Part shown: positions 17,678-27,577 of the stretch, piece after piece
Layout: each line of letters opens with the position of its first letter
Position numbering within the stretch: position 1 is the first letter of the stretch
From: Gammaproteobacteria bacterium
GTDB lineage: Bacteria; Pseudomonadota; Gammaproteobacteria; JAABTG01
DNA length: 64,000 nucleotides
Assembly (NCBI GenBank): GCA_017999615.1
Contig: JAGNLM010000004.1
Location: 89,866 to 153,865 of the forward strand
Reading direction: 5' to 3'
Notes under the pieces: model-generated
Database searches by the model: none
What the model saw: the letters and a program-made list of their open reading frames with translations, nothing else
Told to the model about the DNA's origin: nothing
Position numbers and translations under genes: made by a program

Positions 17678-19618
17678 TCAACCCGACAGCCAACGCTCTT
17701 GCCACGCCTGAAACATCAGGATGACCCAGATGGGGTACTGCCAGTTGGTGGTTCCAGCCAAGTGCTGGGACCAGCGCTCCCGGATAGGGGCCGGGTCGAA
17801 GACCCCCTCCTCTCGTAGCCGTGACTCCGAGATCAGGGACTCGGCCCAGTCCCGCAGTGGACCCCGGAGCCAGGCATCGATGGGGACGCCGAAGCCCATC
17901 TTCGGCCGCTCGATGAGCTCTCGGGGGACGTGCCGGTAGAGGACTTGGCGCAGTGCCCACTTGGTCACCCCGCCCCGCTCCTTCAGGTGCCGCGGTAGCC
18001 GCCATGCGTACTCCACCACCCGGTGATCCAGCAGCGGCACCCGGGCCTCCAGGCTCACCGCCATGCTCGCCCGATCCACCTTGGTGAGGATGTCGTCGGG
18101 CAGGTAGGTCACCGTGTCGATCAGTTGCATGCGATCGGTGTCGTCTGGGACCTCCATTGCCCAGGCCCCGTCCCAGAACCCCGCGACCTCTTCCCGGCTT
18201 CCCAGGACCAGCGCCTCCGGGTCATGCCAGTGGCTGACTAGGTCACGGTAAAGCCTGTCCCGCCCCGCGGGGCGCAGCAGGCCTGCAAGGCGCTTGGCCT
18301 TGTAGCCGGCGTGGCTCGGCCGTATCGGGCCCGGCAGCAAGCGCGCCGCACGATCCCACCAGCCCCCCGGGACACGGTCCAAGAACGCCGTCACCGTCCC
18401 CCGCAGGGCCGTAGGCACCCGCCCCACCTGGGCGCAGAGGTCCCTCAGGTAGCCGTACCGGGTGTAACCCGCAAACAACTCGTCCCCCCCGTCCCCCGAC
18501 AGGGCGACAGTGACGTGCCGGCGGGTCATTTCGGAGACTAGGTAGGTGGGCAGCTGGGAGGAGTCCGCGAAAGGCTCGTCGTACCAGTCCGGGATCTCTG
18601 GGATCAGCGCCAGGGCGTGCCGAGGCTCCACGTACAACTCATGGTGCTCAGTACCCAAATAGGCGGCGACAGCCTTGGCGTGGGGGGCCTCGTCATAACC
18701 CGACTCCGCGAATCCGATGGAGAAGGTCTTCACCGCCTCGCTGCTGTATTCCTGCATCAACGCCACGACGGTGGAGCTGTCGATGCCGCCCGACAGGAAG
18801 CCCCCCAAGGGCACGTCGGACACCAGACGGGCCCGAACCGCCTCGGAGATCACCGCCTCAAGACCCTCTACCGCCTCCCGGTCGCCAGCCCGAAGCGGCT
18901 GGCGCAGGCCGGACACGGCCATCGCCCTCGCGTCCCAGTAGCAGGTATCGTCGACCGTGTCGTCGCCCTCGATGGTCACGAAGTGCCCCGGTTCGAGCTT
19001 TCGGATCCCGCGATAGATGGACCGCGGCGCGGGCACGTAGCCGAACCGAACGTAGGCCGCCATGCTGTCCCGGTCCAGCTCCCCCCGCCACCGAGGATGG
19101 CGGGTGAAGGACTTGGGCTGGGAGCCGAAGAACAGGACTCCGGAGTTCCACCCCCAGTAGACAGGCTTCTTGCCCAGGCGGTCCCGGGCCAGGGTCAGGC
19201 GCCGTTCAGCCCGGTCCCAGAGGGCGATGCCAAACATCCCCGTTGTCTGGGCCAGCGTCCTCTCTACTCCCCAGACGGCGAAGGCCTCCAGCAGGACCTC
19301 CGTGTCGGAGTGCCCGCGGAAGGAGGCGCCCAGAGCCTCAAGCTTGGGCCGGATGGCCTCGGCGTTGTAAACCTCACCGTTGAACGCGATGACATAGCGC
19401 CCGTTGGAAGACACCATGGGCTGGTGGCCCGACTCCGTGAGGTCGATGATGGAGAGTCGCCGGAAGCCCACGGCGTAACCCGCCAGCGGGTCCACCCAGA
19501 CGCCGCCGTCGTCGGGACCCCGGGCGCGGATGGATTCGGCCATGGCCGTGGCGAGAGCCGCCGCCTCGGATGCACCGTAACGACCCCGCCGGTCCAGGAA
19601 GCCAGTGAACCCGCACAT
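17678..19618 (-). CDS. asnB: asparagine synthase-like glutamine amidotransferase (copy 2 of 3)
   Basis: A 646-aa AsnB-type protein. Cys2 in MCGFTGFL, RGPDDGG near 34-40, FNGEVYN near 79-85, PPi loop SGGIDSS at 276-282 and SGDGGDELFAGYTRYGYL follow in order, so both half-reactions appear intact. It is closer in C-terminal sequence to copy 1 (both contain ERPKMGFGVPI and the LRGPLRDWAESL stretch) than to copy 3, which suggests duplication plus divergence. Likely amidates a sugar carboxylate in the exported glycan (inference). Confidence 0.9.
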   Translation of the reverse strand: MCGFTGFLDRRGRYGASEAAALATAMAESIRARGPDDGGVWVDPLAGYAVGFRRLSIIDLTESGHQPMVSSNGRYVIAFNGEVYNAEAIRPKLEALGASFRGHSDTEVLLEAFAVWGVERTLAQTTGMFGIALWDRAERRLTLARDRLGKKPVYWGWNSGVLFFGSQPKSFTRHPRWRGELDRDSMAAYVRFGYVPAPRSIYRGIRKLEPGHFVTIEGDDTVDDTCYWDARAMAVSGLRQPLRAGDREAVEGLEAVISEAVRARLVSDVPLGGFLSGGIDSSTVVALMQEYSSEAVKTFSIGFAESGYDEAPHAKAVAAYLGTEHHELYVEPRHALALIPEIPDWYDEPFADSSQLPTYLVSEMTRRHVTVALSGDGGDELFAGYTRYGYLRDLCAQVGRVPTALRGTVTAFLDRVPGGWWDRAARLLPGPIRPSHAGYKAKRLAGLLRPAGRDRLYRDLVSHWHDPEALVLGSREEVAGFWDGAWAMEVPDDTDRMQLIDTVTYLPDDILTKVDRASMAVSLEARVPLLDHRVVEYAWRLPRHLKERGGVTKWALRQVLYRHVPRELIERPKMGFGVPIDAWLRGPLRDWAESLISESRLREEGVFDPAPIRERWSQHLAGTTNWQYPIWVILMFQAWQERWLSG

Positions 19619-19647
19619 CGCAGACGCCCCGCGAAAAGGCCGCCGGC

Positions 19648-20490
19648 CTAGCCGCTCCGGGCGCCGGCGGCCCGCCTTCTCAAGAGGTACTCGGTGTTGG
19701 CCTCGCCCTGGGCGATGCGCACCAGGTCGAAGCCCAACTCCTCGTCGGCGAACTTGAGCACGTCGGCGTCGTGGGAGAACTCCATGGGCCAGCCGCCCAC
19801 CCAGTCCCGGATGTCGGTGAGGTAGCTCATGCCGCGCTTGAAGCGGTACTCGTACGCCGTCTTGATGACGTCGGAGAGCTTAAGGGGGTTGCGCCCCATC
19901 GAGAAGTTCCAGATGTACCACCAGACGAGCCGGGCCCGCCCCAGCTTGGACGAGCGGACGTAGCGCTGTTTGATCTCCAGCCACTCCTCCGCGGTGGGGT
20001 TGATCTGCACGTCCGCGGAGTACAGGGCGATGTAGAACAGGCCGCCCTCCCCCACGGGGTACGAGGCGTTGCGGATCGCCGTCCACTGGTCTCCGGTGTG
20101 GTGGAGCACACCCCAGGAGTAGACGATGTCGAACTGGCCCAGGGAGCGGACGTAATCGGCATCCAACACTGAGCCCTGCTGCACCGTCCAGTTGTCCGGT
20201 GCCCCTGCCTTCTCCGTGCGCAGATACTCGGTGGTGCGCACGGAATCGATGTCGTAGTCAAAGCTGGAGACGCGCTCCGCACCCGCCTGGTAGGCGGCCA
20301 AGGAGTGCAGTCCGCTCCCACAGCCGATGTCCAGGAAGCTCTGTCCCTGCAGGTCTTCGACCCCCAGGAAGCCGAGGAGGTGCCTCTTGGAGACGTCCAC
20401 CTTCCCCTGGCTGAAGCCCTTCTCAATGAAATTCTTCCAGTTCTTGCCGAAGCCGAACCGCAGCTCCTTGGGGTCGTTGTCAGTGCTCAT
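19648..20490 (-). CDS. class I SAM-dependent methyltransferase
   Basis: 280-aa methyltransferase with SAM motif I FLDIGCGSGLHSLAA at about 52-66, the acidic FDYDID end of strand 2, and YSWGVLHHTG as motif IV/post-motif. The leading segment FGKNWKNFIEKGFSQ is typical of sugar or small-molecule methyltransferases in glycan loci. Lies upstream of AsnB copy 2 by 29 bp. Target hydroxyl or carboxyl unknown. Confidence 0.87.
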   Translation of the reverse strand: MSTDNDPKELRFGFGKNWKNFIEKGFSQGKVDVSKRHLLGFLGVEDLQGQSFLDIGCGSGLHSLAAYQAGAERVSSFDYDIDSVRTTEYLRTEKAGAPDNWTVQQGSVLDADYVRSLGQFDIVYSWGVLHHTGDQWTAIRNASYPVGEGGLFYIALYSADVQINPTAEEWLEIKQRYVRSSKLGRARLVWWYIWNFSMGRNPLKLSDVIKTAYEYRFKRGMSYLTDIRDWVGGWPMEFSHDADVLKFADEELGFDLVRIAQGEANTEYLLRRRAAGARSG

Positions 20491-20575
20491 TCGGGGAGTG
20501 TCCTTGTAGTCGACATCGGGATCCCGCAGGCAAATCCGCCGGGTGGTTTAAAGTGGGCACGGCGCAGCGTGCCGC

Positions 20576-22450
20576 TTACGCCTTGTCGATGCGCCGGCGA
20601 CTGCTGGCATAGGTGGCCAGCGTCTCGTCCAGCATCCGCTCTAGCGCGAAGGTCTCCCGCACGAAGGCCGGGGCCCGCTCGCGGGCATTGGCCCGCCAAG
20701 GCGAGTCGTCGAGCACCGCTATCACCCGCTCGGCCAGCCTTTCGGGCGCTTGGGGCCTCACCGCCCACCCCGTAATTCCAGACTCGATGGTCTCCCCCGC
20801 GCCACCGGCGTCGGTCGTCACCACGGGCACGCCCAGCGCCTGCGCCTCCAGCAGGACGTTGGGCAGGCCCTCCATGCGCGAGACAAGCAGGAACACGTCC
20901 ATCAGCGCCAGGGGAAGGGCCGGGCGCTTGACCCGGCCGGGTGTCAGCAGACGCTCGCTGATCCCCAGTCGCTCGGCGAGCGCACGAGCCTCTCCAAGAA
21001 GCGGTCCGTCGCCCACCATCAGAAACCGGGCGTCAGGTCGCGCCTGGGCCACCAGGGCTGCGACACGGACCCACAGGAGTGGTCCCTTTTCTTCGCAGAA
21101 GCGTAGGACCGTCCCTACCACAGGGCCAGCAGGCCGGATCCCCGCATCCTCTGCCCAGCGACGAACCTCTTCTTTGGGGGGCCGACGGAACTCATCCACC
21201 AGTAGGCCGTTGTGAAGCACACTAATTCTGGAGCGCTCTATTCCGAGCCAGCAAGCATAGTCGGTGGCGCCGGCTCGGCTGTTGTTCAGCATCTGCACCC
21301 GCGGGTGATCCGCCAGCAACCGGTAGCCACCCCGCATGTAGGGCTGGTAGAGGGCGAAATGGGTCGGGGCGACGCTCCGGGTGCTGAGGACGAGAACGGG
21401 CACTCCAACCACCGCGGCGGCGATGCCTGCCTTGATATTGGTCTCATCCTGCCAGGCATGGACCACCTCCGGACGCAGAGTGAGGAATGCCGCCGCGTAG
21501 CCGAGGATTCCCTCGGCAATCCAGTAGGGCACCGTCTGGAGGATCGGGTCGAGCCGTTGGCGGACAAGCCTCAGGTCATCCTCACGGGCTTCCGGTACCA
21601 GATCCTGTACCCGATGGACCGCTACCCCTGCGGCCTGCAGATCCGGAAGAAAGAAGTCATGACCTTCGGCGTCGAGCCGCTCGCAGAGGACGGAGACGTG
21701 GTGCCCAGCTGCGCGAACCGCGAGGCCCGCTGCTGTGTTTGCCACCTGCCGCTCCGCCCCTCCACCGCCGAGGCTCGCACTCACCAGCAAGACTCGGTTA
21801 GCGGCGAATGCCCCCTTCGGAAGGATCCCGTGCGCAAGCTGGGCGCGCCCCTTCTCAAACGCTTCGTTGTAGCGCCGCTCCGTCAAGCGCCGAAGCAAGG
21901 GGGCCAGAAAGGCAATGTTGGGAAGGGTGAACCTGGACCAGGCTCCCCGTTGTCGCGACAGGGCGACAGTAGGCAGTCTGCGTTGGGCGCTAACAACGGC
22001 CGCGGCAGCCAAATGCCAGCGCAGATCCCGATCCAGCCAGCCGCGGCGGCCCTTGGGGAAAACCAAGCTCGTAACCCCCCGACGCAGCGCCTCCCTTGCC
22101 ATCCGAACGCCGACCTGCCCGTGCTCACCGAGGAACAGTATGCGGTGAGCGCAGTGCCCGGGGAGATTCCAGGTGCCGAGGTCAGGCACAAAGTGTCCCA
22201 CACGCTCAGGGAACTGCGCGGCAGTGGTCTCGTCGGGGCCGTGGGCGATGACAGAGACCTTCGGGTCGTGGCTCAGGACCTTGGCCATGACCCCGTCCGT
22301 GACCGGGTAGGGGACCGCGATGGTCAAGTCTTCCTCACCGAACGACTCCCGAACGTCCTCTAGGGCCCGGAGGATCTCCTCCGGGCGAGAGAGTCTCCCG
22401 CCGTCCAGACCAAACCCACGTGCCGCTCGCTCCCTCAGCGGCACGGTCAT
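20576..22450 (-). CDS. glycosyltransferase (GT4) with an unassigned N-terminal domain
   Basis: Protein of 624 aa, about 230 longer than a standard GT4. Residues from about 215 onward form the GT-B enzyme: SASLGGGGAERQVANTAAGL, STRSVAPTHFALYQ, VLHNGLLVDEFRRPP, VLRFCEEKGPLLWV and SRMEGLPNVLLEAQALGVP. The first about 200 residues (with VPYPVTDGVMAKVL and HRILFLGEHGQVGVRMAREA) are not a family I recognise. The ATG at 22450 overlaps the preceding gene's stop (ATGA); the open frame upstream to 22639 is the neighbour's shadow. Confidence 0.83.
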   Translation of the reverse strand: MTVPLRERAARGFGLDGGRLSRPEEILRALEDVRESFGEEDLTIAVPYPVTDGVMAKVLSHDPKVSVIAHGPDETTAAQFPERVGHFVPDLGTWNLPGHCAHRILFLGEHGQVGVRMAREALRRGVTSLVFPKGRRGWLDRDLRWHLAAAAVVSAQRRLPTVALSRQRGAWSRFTLPNIAFLAPLLRRLTERRYNEAFEKGRAQLAHGILPKGAFAANRVLLVSASLGGGGAERQVANTAAGLAVRAAGHHVSVLCERLDAEGHDFFLPDLQAAGVAVHRVQDLVPEAREDDLRLVRQRLDPILQTVPYWIAEGILGYAAAFLTLRPEVVHAWQDETNIKAGIAAAVVGVPVLVLSTRSVAPTHFALYQPYMRGGYRLLADHPRVQMLNNSRAGATDYACWLGIERSRISVLHNGLLVDEFRRPPKEEVRRWAEDAGIRPAGPVVGTVLRFCEEKGPLLWVRVAALVAQARPDARFLMVGDGPLLGEARALAERLGISERLLTPGRVKRPALPLALMDVFLLVSRMEGLPNVLLEAQALGVPVVTTDAGGAGETIESGITGWAVRPQAPERLAERVIAVLDDSPWRANARERAPAFVRETFALERMLDETLATYASSRRRIDKA

Positions 22451-23805
22451 TCCCTTACGTTGCCGGCAGCGGGCGTCAGGCCGGAGCCCACGAGCCAGCG
22501 CAGTGTGCCGGAGAGCCCGCGACGCTGCGCCAGGACCGACTCCAGGACGCGCTCCATCTGCGCGGCGGTGCGGCGGATGTCGTATCGCCGGGCGACAGCG
22601 GCATGGGCCGGAGACGGGCGCAGGGTCCCGAGCCGCCACCGCCCGACCATGTCAAGTAACGCCTTCCGAGCCCCTGGCACATCCGCCGGCTCCACCACTG
22701 GGTACCCCAACTCGTCCATGACATCCCCCACCGCACCCGAGCGCGGCGTGATGCCCAGGATAGGCCTGCCGAGCATCAAGTAGTCCACGAACTTGCTCGG
22801 CAGGAACACGCTGTTCTGAGACGAAGCGTCGATGAGCAGAAGCACGTCAGCCCGGGCGGCCTCGCGCAGGCTCTGGAAGTACGCCACTCGGGGCACGAAG
22901 CGCACCGTGTCCCCGAGGCCCAGCGACTCCACCAGGTGGACCGTGTCTGGCGGGGTCAATCCCACGAAGACCACCTCCAACGTAGAGCCGTCCACAGAAC
23001 CGGCGGCCCTTAGCTCGTGCAGGGCCCGCAGCAGGGCGTCGGGCGTGCGCATACCCTGCAGCAATTGTCCCGTAAACACGATCCGCAAGCCGCCCGGCTC
23101 CCGTTCTTGCACCGCGCCATCACCGCCGATTGCGGCGTTCAGCATCTCCCGGTCGAAGCCGTGGGGCAGCACGTGGACCTTGCTGCGGTAGCGCGCAGGG
23201 TATTTCGCCATGACCAGGTCCGCGGTGCGCTCGGTGACGAACACCAGCGCGTCCGCCCACCGGACCACCTGCGCCTCCAGGCGGCGCTCCACTGCCCGCT
23301 CCTCCTCGGTCGCTCGGGTGAAGTAGGGGCTATCCACCCAGGGGTCACTGAAGTGGGCGATCCAGGGCAGGCGCCAGAGCCGCGCCCGCAGCCGCAAGCC
23401 GACCATGTGGTCACTCCAGGGCTGCGCGAAGGTCAACAGCACGTCCGCCCCGCCGGCACGCACACAACTCCGGACCGCCTCGGAGGCCCGGTCCACCCAG
23501 GCAGCGACCGTCGGGTCCAACGTAATCTTAGGCTCCCGCTGCCGCCGCCAGAGCGACCGCTGGCGGAACGGGTGCTCGGCCGGGGGGTCCGTCATGTCCA
23601 CCGGGACCGGCAGATAGCTCCCGGAGTAGTAGCTGGCCAACTCCACGTCGTTGACGCCTCCCTCGACCTCCACGCTCGGCTTCAGGCAGACCACGGAACA
23701 CCGCCAGCCGGACTGCGAGAGCTGCCGCAACAGCCGGGAGACCTGGATGGCCCGGGGAAACAGCATGGGCGGCATGGCCCAGGAGACTGCAATGAGGCGC
23801 CTCAT
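22447..23805 (-). CDS. glycosyltransferase family 4 (GT-B)
   Basis: GT4-type transferase of 452 aa: N-terminal MRRLIAVSWAMPPM with a FPRAIQVSRLLRQL acceptor-side helix, IAHFSDPWVDSPYF, VLPHGFDREML, IVFTGQLLQGMRTPDALL, and RADVLLLIDASSQNSVFLPS followed by KFVDYLMLGRPIL in the donor site. The ATG at 23805 overlaps the stop of AsnB copy 3 (ATGA) and gives a natural N-terminus; the next gene overlaps this stop the same way, so three genes are coupled. Confidence 0.86.
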   Translation of the reverse strand: MRRLIAVSWAMPPMLFPRAIQVSRLLRQLSQSGWRCSVVCLKPSVEVEGGVNDVELASYYSGSYLPVPVDMTDPPAEHPFRQRSLWRRQREPKITLDPTVAAWVDRASEAVRSCVRAGGADVLLTFAQPWSDHMVGLRLRARLWRLPWIAHFSDPWVDSPYFTRATEEERAVERRLEAQVVRWADALVFVTERTADLVMAKYPARYRSKVHVLPHGFDREMLNAAIGGDGAVQEREPGGLRIVFTGQLLQGMRTPDALLRALHELRAAGSVDGSTLEVVFVGLTPPDTVHLVESLGLGDTVRFVPRVAYFQSLREAARADVLLLIDASSQNSVFLPSKFVDYLMLGRPILGITPRSGAVGDVMDELGYPVVEPADVPGARKALLDMVGRWRLGTLRPSPAHAAVARRYDIRRTAAQMERVLESVLAQRRGLSGTLRWLVGSGLTPAAGNVRE

Positions 23806-25679
23806 ACGGACTGCCAACGACGCAGCCAGATCTCCAGCACCGCCAGGTTCCAGAGACGGTGCCGCTGCAGGGTCGTCGCGCCGTCGGCGCTGCCCTCGAG
23901 CAGGGTCCGAGCGATGAAGGCGTCTTCGAGCCAGACTCGCAGCAGGGCCTCCGCCCCCGACAGCAGGTCGGTGACGCGCCGCCGCAGTGGCCCGCTCAGC
24001 CAGTCGTAGGCCGGCACCGGGAAACCCTGCTTCGGGCGCTCAATGACCACAGAGGGCAGGCGCCGCCGCGCGAACTCCCGCAGCACCCACTTGGTCACCA
24101 GCCGCCCGTCCCCGCCCCGGCCCACCTTGCTGGAGGCCGGGGCGCGGGCCGCCCATTCCACCAGCCGGTAGTCCAGGAACGGCGTGCGCAACTCCAGGGA
24201 GTTCGCCATGGACATCCGGTCCGCCTTCATCAAAAGGTCTTCCACCAGCCAGTCCTGGCAGTAGGTGTAGAGCACTTGGTGCAGCGGGTGACAAGGTCCC
24301 AGGCGCTGGAGCGCCCGACGGACGCCATCCAGGCTGTCCGGCCATGACGCACCACCACGAAAGGCGGCCCGTTTGTCCTCGGAGGAGAGGTAGTTGGTCA
24401 TGGCGTAGGGGACCGAGGCTTCCCGAATGTCCGGCCAAGGGCCGCCGGCACCCAGTCCCAGGGCCTGCCGCAGTCGAGCGCCGAGGGCACGCCAACCTGT
24501 GGGGCGCCGCGCGGCCGCTGCGGCCGACTCCCACGACTCCACCAGGCGGTCGAAGTTGTAGCCGGCAAGGACCTCGTCACTGCCCTCCCCCGACAGCACT
24601 ACCTTGACCCGTTCTCGCGCCAGGCGTGAGACATAGTAGAGGGGCACCGAGGCCAAGTCGGCCAAGGGTTCGTCTGTGTAGTACGCCATATCCGGCAGAA
24701 AGTCCCAGAACTCCTCGACCCCTATCTGCACCACGTGGTGGTCAGCGCCCAGGTGGTTCGCTACGGTCCGGGCGTAGGGGATCTCGTCAGTGGCGGGGCA
24801 GTCCCGAAAACCCACCGAGAACATACTGACGCTGGAGGCAACACCCTCGGAAGCCACCGAGGCCACCGCACTGGAGTCCAGTCCTCCGCTGAGAAGGATA
24901 CCAACGGGCACGTCGGCCACCATGCGCTGGTGCACCGCATCCTCGAACAGAGCCCCGAACTCGTCCACCCAGCGCCCACGGCGCCGAGGACCCTTGACGT
25001 ACGGGATGTCCCAGTACCGCGTCAGCGCTGGGGCGTTGCCGCGGACGTCCGCCGCCAGCCAATGCGCGGGCGGCAGCTTGTGGATCTGCTCCCACACCGT
25101 ATCCGGGGCCGGCACGTAGCGCAGGGTCAGGTAGTCCCAAAGGGCCTGGGGTCGGAGGGTCGGAGATTGGGGGCACGCGGCGAGGATGGCCTTGATCTCC
25201 GAGCCGAACAGCAACTCCTGGCCGTCCCATCGGTAGTACAGAGGCTTCACCCCGAGCCGGTCGCGCACCAGCCAGAGCCGCTGCCGGCGGGCGTCCCAGA
25301 TCGCGATAGCGAACATCCCGTTCAGCGCCCGTATGCCGTTGATGCCCTGCTCCTCGTACTGACGCAGGATCACCTCGGTGTCGGACTGGGTCCGAAAGGT
25401 GTGACCGCGTCGCCGCAGAGTCTCGCGAAGCTTACGGTAGTTGTAGATCTCACCGTTGAATACGAGCTGCACCGCGCCGTCCGTGCTGGACATGGGCTGG
25501 TGTCCCGAGGCCAGGTCGACGATGCTCAGGCGGCGCATCCCCAGACCGATGCCGGGGGCATGAAAGTAGCCCTCTTCGTCGGGACCCCGGTGCACGAGGC
25601 TGTCACACATGGCCCTGAGCGTCTCCAGGGCCTCCCCCGGTTCCCGGGTGACGCCGAAGTACCCGGCGATGCCACACAT
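23802..25679 (-). CDS. asnB: asparagine synthase-like glutamine amidotransferase (copy 3 of 3)
   Basis: A 625-aa AsnB-type protein from the ATG at 25679, which places the obligatory Cys at position 2 (MCGIAGYF); the open frame to 26276 is not part of the protein. RGPDEEG near 32-38, FNGEIYN near 74-80, PPi loop SGGLDSS at 264-270 and SGEGSDEVLAGYNFDRL are all present. It differs from copies 1 and 2 in the synthase half (SGEGSDE instead of SGDGGDE), a sign of different substrate or ancestry. Coupled to the GT4 gene downstream; the deacetylase gene lies 8 bp upstream. Confidence 0.9.
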   Translation of the reverse strand: MCGIAGYFGVTREPGEALETLRAMCDSLVHRGPDEEGYFHAPGIGLGMRRLSIVDLASGHQPMSSTDGAVQLVFNGEIYNYRKLRETLRRRGHTFRTQSDTEVILRQYEEQGINGIRALNGMFAIAIWDARRQRLWLVRDRLGVKPLYYRWDGQELLFGSEIKAILAACPQSPTLRPQALWDYLTLRYVPAPDTVWEQIHKLPPAHWLAADVRGNAPALTRYWDIPYVKGPRRRGRWVDEFGALFEDAVHQRMVADVPVGILLSGGLDSSAVASVASEGVASSVSMFSVGFRDCPATDEIPYARTVANHLGADHHVVQIGVEEFWDFLPDMAYYTDEPLADLASVPLYYVSRLARERVKVVLSGEGSDEVLAGYNFDRLVESWESAAAAARRPTGWRALGARLRQALGLGAGGPWPDIREASVPYAMTNYLSSEDKRAAFRGGASWPDSLDGVRRALQRLGPCHPLHQVLYTYCQDWLVEDLLMKADRMSMANSLELRTPFLDYRLVEWAARAPASSKVGRGGDGRLVTKWVLREFARRRLPSVVIERPKQGFPVPAYDWLSGPLRRRVTDLLSGAEALLRVWLEDAFIARTLLEGSADGATTLQRHRLWNLAVLEIWLRRWQSV

Positions 25680-25687
25680 GAAGGCGG

Positions 25688-26656
25688 CTAGTTTCCCGCC
25701 GCCCCTGCCGACGCGTCCCTCTCCGCCAGGGCGACCACGTCGCGGAACTGGAGCGAGGGCACGCCGCGGTCCCGGATGACGTCCAGGGCGCGCAGGAACG
25801 GCGCCTGGCCCACCACGTGGGCGGGGTCCACGTAAAGGGACAGGAGGCCCGGTATGCGCTCCTCCGTCAGCCGGCGCACGGTCTCCTCGAACAGCTCGTA
25901 GTACTCGTCCTTGAGGGCATACCGCTCGTAGCTGGAAAGGTAAGTCCAGGAGTCCAGCAGGGTCGGGGGGTAGCGGAAGGAGCCAAACAGGGGCACCTCC
26001 CACAGGCCGCCTGCGTCGTAGAACGGGCCCCGGGTCAGGGCGCAGTCCGGGATGGTGGTGGAGCAATACCGGTAGCCGAGCCCGCGGGCGGTATCGTAGA
26101 GGAGCTCGAGCTGCTCCGGCGCCTGGAAGCACCCGAAGTGGGGCGCCCGGAAGCCCATCGGTGTCCGGCCGGTTACATCCTCCACGATACGATGGCCGGC
26201 GTGCATGTCCTCCACCACCGCCTCTCGGGTCATCTCGGAGTAGAAGGTGATGCTGTAGTAGCGGGTGTCCCGCCACTCGGCGTGGGGCAGGGCTCCGTGA
26301 TTCATGAACTCCGCCCCCTCCTCTGCCAGCCGGCGGTAGGTAGCGGCGCCGCGCCGGAGCTGGATACCGGGGACCGCGAAAGTGGCCCGGATCCCCCGGC
26401 GAGCGAGTTCCCCGGAGAAGATCTCGGCGGCCGGGATGTCTTCGTCAGTGTCGCAGTCGAAGGACAGGACCAGGTAAAGGCGGTCCAGTCTGGCCACCCG
26501 CGCCAACTCCCCGTACCGCGCCAGACGGGGGTCGACCGCAGGACCGCCAGGCAGATCGACCGATTCCGGCACAACCGCCAGACGTGAGGGCGAGCCTGAG
26601 TCGGCAACCTTGCCCCGGAGGGCACCCATCACCATGCTGATCCAACTATTGGCCAT
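25688..26656 (-). CDS. polysaccharide deacetylase family protein
   Basis: 322-aa NodB-fold protein. The strand LVLSFDCDTDEDIP carries the Asp-Asp pair of motif 1; AEFMNHGALPHAEW supplies candidate metal-binding histidines; GFRAPHFGCF is the catalytic-base motif; LSLYVDPAHVVGQ is near the end. The second motif is not a textbook HxxxH, so a deacetylase or related hydrolase role is probable rather than certain. ATG at 26656 preferred over GTG 26659. Sits between AsnB copy 3 and a methyltransferase, in keeping with removal of N-acetyl groups from the glycan. Confidence 0.8.
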   Translation of the reverse strand: MANSWISMVMGALRGKVADSGSPSRLAVVPESVDLPGGPAVDPRLARYGELARVARLDRLYLVLSFDCDTDEDIPAAEIFSGELARRGIRATFAVPGIQLRRGAATYRRLAEEGAEFMNHGALPHAEWRDTRYYSITFYSEMTREAVVEDMHAGHRIVEDVTGRTPMGFRAPHFGCFQAPEQLELLYDTARGLGYRYCSTTIPDCALTRGPFYDAGGLWEVPLFGSFRYPPTLLDSWTYLSSYERYALKDEYYELFEETVRRLTEERIPGLLSLYVDPAHVVGQAPFLRALDVIRDRGVPSLQFRDVVALAERDASAGAAGN

Positions 26657-26665
26657 CACCCGCCC

Positions 26666-27577
26666 TCAGGTCGCCTTGCGGCCGGTTATCCACAGGCTCC
26701 AGCCCCAGCGCCGGGCGAGTGCCTTCACCACCGGCTCGGGCAAGAGCCTGGAACCAAGCTCCGGGTAGAGGATGTTCAGGACGTTGCGCACGTCCGTGCC
26801 CAGCACGCGTACCCGAAGGTCCCGGAACTGCGGGAAAAGGTCGCGGCGCACCTCCCGCAACGTGACCGGCCAAGTGTGGGGGTTGCCCTCGGCCCGGTCA
26901 CCGTCCCCGTAGCGGCTGGCAAGTCCGAGAGGGTCTAGAAAGGACCGTTCCAAATTCACCAGTCCCTCTTGGTAGCGCACGATGAGGCGGAAGAGCAGCG
27001 ACTTCCGGTTGTATAGCATCACGCCGACTTCGCCCCCGGGCCGGAGCACCCGGTAGATCTCAGCCACCGCCTCCCGCGTCCCCGACGTGTGGTGCAGAAC
27101 CCCCCACGAATACGCATAGTCGAACGTGTCGTCCTCGAACGGCAAGGCCTCGGCGTCGGCCTCCTCGATCCTGCCCTCTAGACCGAACAGCTCGAACCGG
27201 CGCCGGGTCTGGCGAACCGCCACCGGATTCAGGTCCACGGCGGTCACGGAGGCTCCTTCCCGGGCCCAGTTCATGGCCATACAGCCCATCCCACAACCCA
27301 CCTCGAGAACGGCTTTGCCCCGGAAGCGCACGTATTCGAACAGGCGCCCGAACCGGTGCGCACCGTCGTGCAAAGGCAGGTTCCACTGGTAGAAGCGCTC
27401 GTCCGCCCGGTCGAAGAACTCCGGAGAACCCAGGTCGGCGTTGACCACTTGGCCACCCTCGGACTGGTAGGCGGTGTCGCCGTGGACATCCCCGTAAGTC
27501 ATGGGGAAGTCGGCCCACCAGCCCTTGATGGCCTCCTTGGTCCGGGCCGCTCGCTGGACAGGGTCGGGCCCCGTCAT
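26666..27577 (-). CDS. class I SAM-dependent methyltransferase
   Basis: 303-aa methyltransferase with motif I AVLEVGCGMGCMAMNWA, VTAVDLNPVAV, DAEALPFEDDTFDYAYSWG and VLHHTSGTREAV in order (Methyltransf_11 type). The N-terminal AIKGWWADFPMTYGDVHG is typical of sugar-linked members. ATG at 27577 overlaps the stop of the upstream hypothetical gene (ATGA); the longer frame to 27751 is discarded because it overlaps that gene by far more. Target in the glycan unknown. Confidence 0.87.
   Translation of the reverse strand: MTGPDPVQRAARTKEAIKGWWADFPMTYGDVHGDTAYQSEGGQVVNADLGSPEFFDRADERFYQWNLPLHDGAHRFGRLFEYVRFRGKAVLEVGCGMGCMAMNWAREGASVTAVDLNPVAVRQTRRRFELFGLEGRIEEADAEALPFEDDTFDYAYSWGVLHHTSGTREAVAEIYRVLRPGGEVGVMLYNRKSLLFRLIVRYQEGLVNLERSFLDPLGLASRYGDGDRAEGNPHTWPVTLREVRRDLFPQFRDLRVRVLGTDVRNVLNILYPELGSRLLPEPVVKALARRWGWSLWITGRKAT

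Noticed and set aside
25680..26276. N-terminal extension of AsnB copy 3
   Set aside because: The glutaminase needs Cys at position 2, supplied by the ATG at 25679, and the extension overlaps the deacetylase gene.
26685..26693. Perfect DnaA box TTATCCACA
   Set aside because: A lone copy inside a methyltransferase coding region, expected by chance at this window size.
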